Source of the DNA: an uncultured Cellvibrio sp.
GTDB taxonomy: Bacteria; Pseudomonadota; Gammaproteobacteria; Pseudomonadales; Cellvibrionaceae
Assembly: GCA_946482385.1 (NCBI GenBank)
Contig: CAMLRI010000198.1
Location: forward strand, 1 to 5,242
Reading direction: 5' to 3'
DNA length: 5,242 nt
Positions 1-5,242 of this stretch are shown here, in pieces. The first letter of the stretch is position 1. Every line of letters begins with the position of its first letter. The position numbers and the translations under genes are program-made. The notes beneath the pieces are model-generated. The model had not been told where the DNA came from, did not search any database, and worked only from the letters and a program-made list of their open reading frames with translations.

Positions 1-37
1 GTCTCCACCAAATGACAGTCTCAGGCAGTACCAAGCA

Positions 38-74
38 ATAGCAAAAAGCCCGGATAATCCGGGCTTTTTGCTAT
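38..74. terminator. Bidirectional intrinsic terminator downstream of waaA
   Basis: A perfect 18-bp inverted repeat (arms 38-55 and 57-74, one central base). The practical hairpin is a 7-bp GC-rich stem GCCCGGA/TCCGGGC with a TAA loop, flanked by A5 (43-47) on the left and T5 (65-69) on the right, so it has a U-tract in either direction. It lies 45 bases past the waaA stop and should end the minus-strand argJ-Nudix-waaA transcript. The symmetry means it could equally end a plus-strand gene arriving from left of the window, but no such gene is visible here. Confidence 0.9.
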
Positions 75-119
75 GGGTAATTTGTGTTTTGCAAAATCTG
101 CTGGTTAATTTTTTCGGCC

Positions 120-1403
120 TCAGTCCAACTGCTGCGCAATCAACACTAAGGTTTTTTCCAGGGCACCGCGGTTTTGCGCCGCCACCTGGGCGCCCGCCTG
201 ACCCAGCGCCTGGCGCAACTCGCTGTTGGCCACCAACTGGGCGCAGGCATCGGCCAAGGCCTCCGCTGAATCAACCAACTGCAAAGCGCCCGCCTCGCAC
301 AGCAGACGCGACACCTCTGCAAAATTAAACAGGTGCTCCCCGCTCAACAAAGGCAAGCCCCACACCGCTGGCTCGATAAAATTATGGCCGCCGTTGGGTA
401 CCAGGCTGCCGCCGACAAAAGCGATATCGCTAGTGCCAAACAACAACAGCAATTCCCCCATGGTGTCGCCCAGCAAAATATCCATAGGCGCCGCCAGATC
501 GCCCTGGCTGCGGCGCACAGTGGCAAAGCCGCGCCCGGCACAGAGCTGCGCCACGCTATTAAAACGCTCGGGGTGGCGCGGCACCAACACCAACAATAGC
601 GATTGGCACAGCGGGTGCGCCTGGGCGCGGATGCGGGCGAAAGCATCCAAAATAATGTCATCCTCGCCCTGGTGGGTGCTGGCGGCAATCCACACCAGGC
701 GAGCCCCCCCTAGCGACAGCTGCTGCTTTAGTTGTGCCGCGCGCTCGCGCAGGTCTGCGCCCAGGGTTAAATCAAATTTAATATTGCCGGTCACCTGCAT
801 AGCGGCGGATGACAAACCCAAGCCAACAAAGCGCTCGGCGTCTGCAATATTTTGCACAGCAACCGCTGTTAATTGTTGCAGCATAGGGCGGGTAATAGCG
901 GCAAAGCGGCGATAACCCCGCGCCGATTTTTCCGACAGGCGCGCGTTGATCAGTACACAGGGAATCTGCCGGCGCGCGCAGGCGGCAATAGTGTTGGGCC
1001 AGAGCTCGGTTTCCATAATCAGCAACAGCGCCGGGCGCACTCGCTGCAAAAAACGCGCGATAGCATCGGGCATATCGTAGGGTGCATACACATGGAACAC
1101 CTGCTCCCCCAGGGTTGCGCGCACCCGCTCGGAACCTGTTGGGGTGCTGGTGGTAATGACCAGCTGCACATCACCGCGCGCCAGCAAGCGGCGAATCAAT
1201 GGCAGGGCACCGAGAAATTCCCCCACCGACACTGTGTGCAGCCAGATTATTTTTTTGTTGGGCAAGGGCACCAGTGGTTTAAAAAAACCGAAACGCTCCG
1301 GCCAGCGCTGGCGATAGGCAGGTGCCAAACGCCCGCGCCAATAAAGTCGCAGCAAAATTCCAGGCAATAACAGGTAAAAAATCAGGCTGTAAAAAAAGCG
1401 CAT
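120..1403 (-). CDS. waaA: 3-deoxy-D-manno-octulosonic acid (Kdo) transferase WaaA/KdtA
   Basis: Transfers Kdo from CMP-Kdo to the lipid A precursor, starting the inner core of lipopolysaccharide at the cytoplasmic face of the inner membrane. The 427-residue product matches the usual WaaA length (about 425). A hydrophobic N-terminal helix (about residues 3-20) is the expected membrane anchor. The N-terminal glycosyltransferase half carries HTVSVGE (56-62), whose Glu62 corresponds to the family's catalytic base, and METELWPN (130-137). The C-terminal half carries PRHPER (275-280) and GGSLVPNGGHNFIEPA (331-346), typical of the CMP-Kdo-binding side. I chose ATG at 1403 because homologous sequence starts there (MRFFYSLIFYLLLPG), although the frame stays open to 1721. 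The start shares one base with the stop of the upstream Nudix/ThiE gene (TGATG), with a purine-rich GGCGGATGAG just ahead, which suggests translational coupling. Whether it adds one or two Kdo residues cannot be told from sequence. Confidence 0.96.
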   Translation of the reverse strand: MRFFYSLIFYLLLPGILLRLYWRGRLAPAYRQRWPERFGFFKPLVPLPNKKIIWLHTVSVGEFLGALPLIRRLLARGDVQLVITTSTPTGSERVRATLGEQVFHVYAPYDMPDAIARFLQRVRPALLLIMETELWPNTIAACARRQIPCVLINARLSEKSARGYRRFAAITRPMLQQLTAVAVQNIADAERFVGLGLSSAAMQVTGNIKFDLTLGADLRERAAQLKQQLSLGGARLVWIAASTHQGEDDIILDAFARIRAQAHPLCQSLLLVLVPRHPERFNSVAQLCAGRGFATVRRSQGDLAAPMDILLGDTMGELLLLFGTSDIAFVGGSLVPNGGHNFIEPAVWGLPLLSGEHLFNFAEVSRLLCEAGALQLVDSAEALADACAQLVANSELRQALGQAGAQVAAQNRGALEKTLVLIAQQLD

Positions 1404-2386
1404 CAACTCATCCGCCCCAACAAGCTCTCTGCCCCCCAAAAAGCACCTATGGCCGCTATACCCTGGGCACCCGCATCGCGCGCGCGCGGCAAGTGGGCGG
1501 GCGTTACACCGCCCAGGGCATAAACTGGAATATTGGTGTGTGCAGCCAATTCCGCAAACACATCCCACCCTAATGGTTCGGCATCCGGGTGGGAGCGGGT
1601 GGGCAATACCGGGGAAAGAAACACATAGTCCACTCCCAGTTGCTGCGCCAAATGCAACTCCTGTGCGTTGTGGCAAGAGGCCCCCAACAACACCTCTGCC
1701 GCCACCGGGCGCGCGGTGCACAACTGCAATTGCCGGCTACTCAAATGCAGTCCCACACCGCTTAATTGAGGGGCCAGGCGAGCATAGTCATCCGGGCTGG
1801 TATTTAATTGCACCCGGGTGCCCGCCGCGCGGGCTATGGCCACGGCTGCTTGCAGGCGCAACAGGTTTGCCTGCAAGGAACCCCCCGGCTCGCGCACCAC
1901 AAACAAACCCACACCCGCATCCAGGGCGCCAGCCAATTTGTGCATATAGTCGCGCTCATCGCGCGAGTCGCCGCTGATGGCGCAGAGCGCGGGCAAACGC
2001 AGGGCTTTGATAATGGGCTGGTTAGCGGCGGGAAATGCAAACTCATCCAGCGCAGCAGCATTTACCCAGCGCACCGGTTGGCCTTCATTGCCGCGCGGTT
2101 CACCGCGAAAACTCCTTACCCGGTACACATCAAGCAATACCGATTTATCGCTGTAATCGTGGCGAATTTGAATCAGCGGCTCGCAAGCATCCAACTCAAT
2201 CGCCAACTCTTCGCGCAGCTCCCGCGCCAGCGCCTGGGGCGTGGTCTCACCCGGCTCCACTTTGCCGCCGGGAAATTCCCACAAACCACCCTGGTGTGTA
2301 TTGAGTGGGCGCTGGGCGATAAAAATATCGCCATTGGCGCGCTGGATAACACCTACTGCCACATGGATGTGCTTCATGCTCGCCAT
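1403..2386 (-). CDS. Fused MutT-type Nudix hydrolase / ThiE-TenI-like protein
   Basis: A two-domain protein of 327 residues. Residues 1-130 are MutT-like: the Nudix box runs G41-x5-E47-x7-REL-R-EE-L-A-I63, and a region resembling E. coli MutT includes EGQP (101-104) and PAANQP (119-124). Asn122 there matches the MutT residue that reads 8-oxoguanine. The likely job is hydrolysis of 8-oxo-dGTP or another oxidised nucleotide, preventing mutation. The last Gly of the Nudix box is Ala62. Residues about 133-320 resemble thiamine-phosphate synthase ThiE/TenI: VREP (164-167), GLHLSS (212-217), GASCHN (235-240), a TxT-K-like TRSH (263-266) and ALGGVTP (290-296). Several ThiE active-site residues are replaced, so thiamine synthase activity is doubtful. 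This fusion beside argJ is known in Pseudomonas-type genomes. The start could also be the ATG at 2377 (MKHIHVAVG), which fits the MutT N-terminus better; neither start has a strong Shine-Dalgarno. It begins 9 bases after argJ and overlaps waaA by one base. Confidence 0.92.
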   Translation of the reverse strand: MASMKHIHVAVGVIQRANGDIFIAQRPLNTHQGGLWEFPGGKVEPGETTPQALARELREELAIELDACEPLIQIRHDYSDKSVLLDVYRVRSFRGEPRGNEGQPVRWVNAAALDEFAFPAANQPIIKALRLPALCAISGDSRDERDYMHKLAGALDAGVGLFVVREPGGSLQANLLRLQAAVAIARAAGTRVQLNTSPDDYARLAPQLSGVGLHLSSRQLQLCTARPVAAEVLLGASCHNAQELHLAQQLGVDYVFLSPVLPTRSHPDAEPLGWDVFAELAAHTNIPVYALGGVTPAHLPRARDAGAQGIAAIGAFWGAESLLGRMS

Positions 2387-2395
2387 GACCGCGGA

Positions 2396-3616
2396 TCAGG
2401 AGCGGTAATCCGCATTGATACGCACATATTCATAGGAGAGGTCGGTCGTCCACAGGGTTTCAGCAAAATCGCCGCGCCCCAAGTGGATATTAATGGCGAT
2501 ATTGGCCTGGCTCATCACACCCTGCCCCTGGGCTTCGGTGTAACTGCTGGCACGACCGCCATCTTCCACAATCAACACATCATTCAAATGCACGCGCACT
2601 TTGCTGGCATCCAGGTTGGGCACGCCGGCGTAACCAATCGCCGCCACTATGCGGCCCCAGTTGGGGTCGGAGGCGAAGAGCGCGGTTTTAATCAGCGGCG
2701 AATGGGCCACGGCATAGGCCACATCCAAACATTCCTGTTGGGTTGCACCACCAGACACAGCCACAGTGACAAACTTGGTTGCACCTTCACCATCGCTGAC
2801 AATGCACTGCGCCAAGTGCACAAATGCCGCCAGAATTAACTCGCGCAATTTTTCGTAGAGCTCGCCACTCGCCTGGGTAATTTCGGGCAGATCTACCTGG
2901 CCAGAGGCAATCAAAATGCAGGAATCGTTGGTGGAAGTGTCGCCATCAATCGTAATGCGGTTGAAGGATTTATTGGCCGCCTCGCGACACAGTTGCTGCA
3001 ACACCGGCTGCGCCACTTTGGCATCGGTAGCTATATAGCCCAGCATGGTTGCCATATTGGGTTTGATCATGCCGGCGCCCTTGGCGATACCGTTAACGGT
3101 AATGGTTTTGCCCTGATACTCAAATTGCTGGCTAAAGCCTTTGGGGCGGGTATCGGTAGTCATAATGCCGGCACCGGCATCATCCCAACCGGATTCTGTG
3201 GCCTTGGCCAAGGCTTCAGGAATTACTGCCAGAATTTTTTGCACCGGCAATGGCTCGCCAATCACACCGGTAGAAAATGGCAGCACTTGTTCGGTAGCTA
3301 CACCGGCCTGTTGCGCAATAGCCGCGCAAGTTGCCTTGGCGTCGCGCAGCCCCTGCTCGCCGGTACAGGCATTGGCATTGCCAGAATTAATAACCAAATA
3401 GCGAATCGGCGCTTTGGCCAGATGCTCGCGGCACACAGTCACCGGCGCTGCGCAAAATGCGTTTTGGGTAAACACTCCCGCCACCTGGGCACCTTCAGCC
3501 AATTCAAACAACACAACATCGCGGCGCCCTACTTTTTTAATGCCCGCGCTCACCGCAGTTAATTTCACACCCTTTACCGGGTGCATTTGAGGAAAGGGAT
3601 ATTCACCTACAGCCAT
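2396..3616 (-). CDS. argJ: Bifunctional ornithine acetyltransferase / N-acetylglutamate synthase ArgJ
   Basis: Cytoplasmic arginine-biosynthesis enzyme. It moves the acetyl group from N-acetylornithine to glutamate, recycling it, and in bifunctional members also makes N-acetylglutamate from acetyl-CoA. The 406-residue product is full length for the family. ArgJ is an Ntn-type protein that cuts itself into alpha and beta chains. The cleavage motif KPNMATML is present, with the cut expected between Ala189 and the new N-terminal nucleophile Thr190. The oxyanion-hole motif STGVIG (115-120) is also present, as are NSGNANACTG (77-86), DGDTSTND (224-231), SDPNWGR (316-322) and the usual C-terminus ending LSYEYVRINADYRS. 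The ATG at 3616 has an AGGA site 8 bases ahead. The gene is first in a likely argJ-Nudix/ThiE-waaA unit and is separated from secA by terminator-like hairpins. Whether it is mono- or bifunctional cannot be proved from sequence; absence of a separate argA/argE would support the bifunctional role. Confidence 0.97.
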   Translation of the reverse strand: MAVGEYPFPQMHPVKGVKLTAVSAGIKKVGRRDVVLFELAEGAQVAGVFTQNAFCAAPVTVCREHLAKAPIRYLVINSGNANACTGEQGLRDAKATCAAIAQQAGVATEQVLPFSTGVIGEPLPVQKILAVIPEALAKATESGWDDAGAGIMTTDTRPKGFSQQFEYQGKTITVNGIAKGAGMIKPNMATMLGYIATDAKVAQPVLQQLCREAANKSFNRITIDGDTSTNDSCILIASGQVDLPEITQASGELYEKLRELILAAFVHLAQCIVSDGEGATKFVTVAVSGGATQQECLDVAYAVAHSPLIKTALFASDPNWGRIVAAIGYAGVPNLDASKVRVHLNDVLIVEDGGRASSYTEAQGQGVMSQANIAINIHLGRGDFAETLWTTDLSYEYVRINADYRS

Positions 3617-3624
3617 AGCTAAAT

Positions 3625-3628
3625 TCCT
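3625..3628 (-). promoter_or_regulatory. Shine-Dalgarno site of argJ
   Basis: On the minus strand AGGA (within TTAGGAATTTAG) lies 8 bases before the argJ ATG at 3616. It is the best ribosome binding site in this intergenic gap and supports the chosen start. I found no convincing -35/-10 pair between the terminators and this site; TATCAA just upstream is only a weak -10 candidate. Confidence 0.7.
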
Positions 3629-3643
3629 AATTGATAAGTCGAT

Positions 3644-3662
3644 AAAAAAACGCCGCAGCGTT
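3644..3662 (-). terminator. Second terminator-like hairpin between secA and argJ
   Basis: Read on the minus strand: AACGC-TGCG-GCGTT, a 5-bp stem (3658-3662 with 3649-3653) and a 4-base loop, running straight into a stretch of seven T (3650-3644). It sits after the stronger hairpin at 3679-3704 and only 27 bases before the argJ start. It may be a backup terminator for secA, or an attenuation-like element in the argJ leader if transcription starts further upstream. The stem is short, so strength is uncertain. Confidence 0.55.
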
Positions 3663-3678
3663 CGCTAAATACATGACT

Positions 3679-3704
3679 AAAAGAAAGGGCGCTATCTGCG
3701 CCCT
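3679..3704 (-). terminator. Intrinsic terminator of secA
   Basis: On the minus strand a perfect 7-bp stem AGGGCGC/GCGCCCT (3698-3704 with 3686-3692) encloses a 5-base loop AGATA and is followed by TTTCTTTT. It begins 19 bases past the secA stop codon. The GC-rich stem and T-rich tail are those of a Rho-independent terminator in the direction of secA transcription. Confidence 0.82.
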
Positions 3705-3723
3705 CATCAATCACTGCTACCCC

Positions 3724-5242
3724 TTACTCCAGCTGCCCATGGCAGCTTTTGTATTTTTTACCGGAGCCACAGGGGCAAGGATCATTGCGCCCCACTTTGC
3801 GCCCTTCGCGTACCACCGGGGCCGCGCGCTGAGCCGCAGCCTCAGGCTGGACGGCCTCCGGCGGGGTAAGCGCCGACAATTGGTCGTGGCGCATTTGCAT
3901 TTTCTGGCGCGCCAATTCTTCGCGGCGCTGCATTTCCATAGCTTCCATTTGTTCGCGCGTTACCGGCTCTACCCGCGCCAACAAATGAATAGTTTCGTGC
4001 TTAACCCGCTGCAACAATTGCTGGAATAACTCGAAGGATTCGCGCTTGTATTCCTGCTTGGGGTTGCGCTGGGCATAGGAGCGCAGGTTGATCCCCTGGC
4101 GCAAATGATCCATAGCCGCGAGGTGTTCCTTCCAGGCATTGTCGAGCACCTGCAGCATCACCTGCTTTTCAATTTCCAGCATTATGTCGCCAATACGCGC
4201 GCACTTGGCATCGTAAGCACCCTGAATTTCATCCAGGATTTTTTTGCGCAAACTCTCTTCGTGCAGGCGATTGTCTTCTTCCAACCACTTGGCGATAGGC
4301 AAACGCAAGCCAAAATCCATTTCAATTTGTTTTTCCAGGCCGGGGACATCCCACATATCCTCAATGGATTGCGGCGGAACATGCAGGCTCACCATATCGG
4401 CAACCACATCAGCGCGCACCAGCGTTATAGTGTCGCGAATGGTGTCGGCATCCAGCAATTCATTGCGTTGTTGATACACGATTTGGCGCTGGTCGTTGGC
4501 CACATCATCAAATTCGAGCAGCTGTTTACGAATATCAAAGTTGCGGCCTTCCACTTTGCGCTGGGCGCTTTCGATAGAGCTATTGACCATACGGTGCTCA
4601 ATCGCCTCACCTTTTTCCATGCCCAATGCCTGCATAAAGCTGCGCATACGGTCGGAGGTGAAGATGCGCATCAGGTTGTCTTCCAGGGACAAATAGAAGC
4701 AGGTTACCCCTGGGTCACCCTGGCGACCGGCGCGGCCGCGCAATTGGTTGTCGATACGGCGCGATTCATGGCGCTCGGTGCCGACGATATGCAAACCACC
4801 CGCCGCCAGTACAATTTCGTGACGTTTTTTCCACTCGGTTTTAATGGCCTCAATTTGCTCGGCACTGGGGTTTTCCAGCTTGGCAACTTCCGATTCCCAA
4901 CGGCCACCCAACACTATGTCGGTACCGCGTCCGGCCATATTGGTAGCAATTGTGACAGTGCCAGGGCGGCCTGCCTGGGCAATAATTTCAGCTTCCTGGG
5001 CGTGGAATTTGGCATTGAGCACCTGATGCTTAATACCGGCTTTATTCAAGCGGTGCGACATTTCCTCGGAGGTTTCAATCGAGGCGGTACCCACCAACAC
5101 AGGGGCATTTTTTGCCGCAAAGGTTTTTACATCTTCAACAATTGCCGCGTATTTTTCTTCCAACGACAAGTACACCTTGTCGTTCATGTCGATCCGCTGG
5201 ATGGGGCGATTGGTGGGAATCACCACCACATCCAAGCCATAA
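3724..5242 (-). CDS. secA: Preprotein translocase ATPase SecA, C-terminal part (5' end outside window)
   Basis: Motor ATPase that drives unfolded preproteins through the SecYEG channel at the inner membrane. Only the last ~505 residues are here; the frame runs through the right edge, so the TTG at 5235 is an internal Leu (…[13 protein letters not shown]), not a start. Counting from that Leu, the second nucleotide-binding domain shows [11 protein letters not shown] (48-58), [17 protein letters not shown] (95-111) and the arginine-finger region [13 protein letters not shown] (164-176). The helical scaffold and two-helix finger follow, with [15 protein letters not shown] (368-382) and Tyr387 in the fingertip SYAQR. 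An Ala/Pro-rich linker (about 455-475) leads to the zinc-binding tail [20 protein letters not shown], with Cys487, Cys489, Cys498 and His499 (CxCx8CH), which also contacts SecB and phospholipids. No frameshift or missing key residue is seen in this part. The TAA stop is at 3726-3724 and a terminator follows. Confidence 0.98.
   Translation of the reverse strand, partial: YGLDVVVIPTNRPIQRIDMNDKVYLSLEEKYAAIVEDVKTFAAKNAPVLVGTASIETSEEMSHRLNKAGIKHQVLNAKFHAQEAEIIAQAGRPGTVTIATNMAGRGTDIVLGGRWESEVAKLENPSAEQIEAIKTEWKKRHEIVLAAGGLHIVGTERHESRRIDNQLRGRAGRQGDPGVTCFYLSLEDNLMRIFTSDRMRSFMQALGMEKGEAIEHRMVNSSIESAQRKVEGRNFDIRKQLLEFDDVANDQRQIVYQQRNELLDADTIRDTITLVRADVVADMVSLHVPPQSIEDMWDVPGLEKQIEMDFGLRLPIAKWLEEDNRLHEESLRKKILDEIQGAYDAKCARIGDIMLEIEKQVMLQVLDNAWKEHLAAMDHLRQGINLRSYAQRNPKQEYKRESFELFQQLLQRVKHETIHLLARVEPVTREQMEAMEMQRREELARQKMQMRHDQLSALTPPEAVQPEAAAQRAAPVVREGRKVGRNDPCPCGSGKKYKSCHGQLE

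Noticed and set aside
226..1370. Plus-strand open frames (226-915, 873-1370) opposite waaA
   Set aside because: Low-complexity translations with no family features, opposite a strongly conserved gene.
1404..1721. Upstream extension of the waaA frame to an ATG at 1721, giving 533 residues
   Set aside because: The extra 106 residues are Cys/Gly/Arg-rich, resemble nothing in WaaA, and overlap the clear ThiE-like coding sequence. The family N-terminus begins at the ATG at 1403.
1808..2839. Long plus-strand open frame (343 codons) opposite argJ and the Nudix/ThiE gene
   Set aside because: It crosses two convincingly conserved minus-strand genes and its translation shows no recognisable domain. 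It is an antisense shadow of GC-biased codon use.
3617..3723. Possible riboswitch, arginine leader peptide or small RNA before argJ
   Set aside because: The gap is only 107 bases and is largely filled by two terminator-like hairpins. No short ORF with Arg codons and no riboswitch core could be recognised.
5233..5235. TTG at 5235 as a start codon for the SecA fragment
   Set aside because: The frame continues to the window edge with residues typical of SecA (Tyr-Gly before [11 protein letters not shown]), so this is an internal Leu in a gene cut by the window.

Overview
The window looks like a housekeeping segment of a gammaproteobacterial chromosome. All recognisable genes lie on the minus strand, so transcription runs from high to low coordinates: secA (C-terminal part only, cut by the right edge), argJ, a fused MutT-type Nudix/ThiE-like gene, and waaA (kdtA). 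The order secA-argJ-Nudix/ThiE is the one I recall from Pseudomonas and relatives. The moderately GC-rich sequence and the protein style suggest a Pseudomonas/Cellvibrio-like gammaproteobacterium. That placement is inference from family knowledge, not from a search.

Layout, right to left. Positions 5242-3724 hold the last ~505 residues of SecA, ending in the zinc-binding C-terminal motif. The 107-base gap 3723-3617 carries two successive hairpin-plus-T-tract structures reading on the minus strand, which look like tandem intrinsic terminators after secA, and then the argJ ribosome binding site. argJ (3616-2396), the Nudix/ThiE gene (2386-1403) and waaA (1403-120) follow with a 9-base gap and a 1-base TGATG stop/start overlap. 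They look like one co-transcribed, partly translationally coupled unit. After waaA, a perfect 18-bp inverted repeat (38-74) with flanking A and T runs forms a bidirectional terminator that closes the unit. Bases 1-37 show nothing I can assign.

The genes serve unrelated processes: protein export (SecA), arginine biosynthesis (ArgJ), probable nucleotide-pool sanitising joined to a thiamine-synthase-like domain, and Kdo addition to lipid A (WaaA). I see no mobile element, CRISPR array, tRNA or rRNA and no convincing new system. The point most worth a second look is the ThiE-like domain of the fusion protein: it keeps the fold signatures but has lost several residues that true thiamine-phosphate synthases use.
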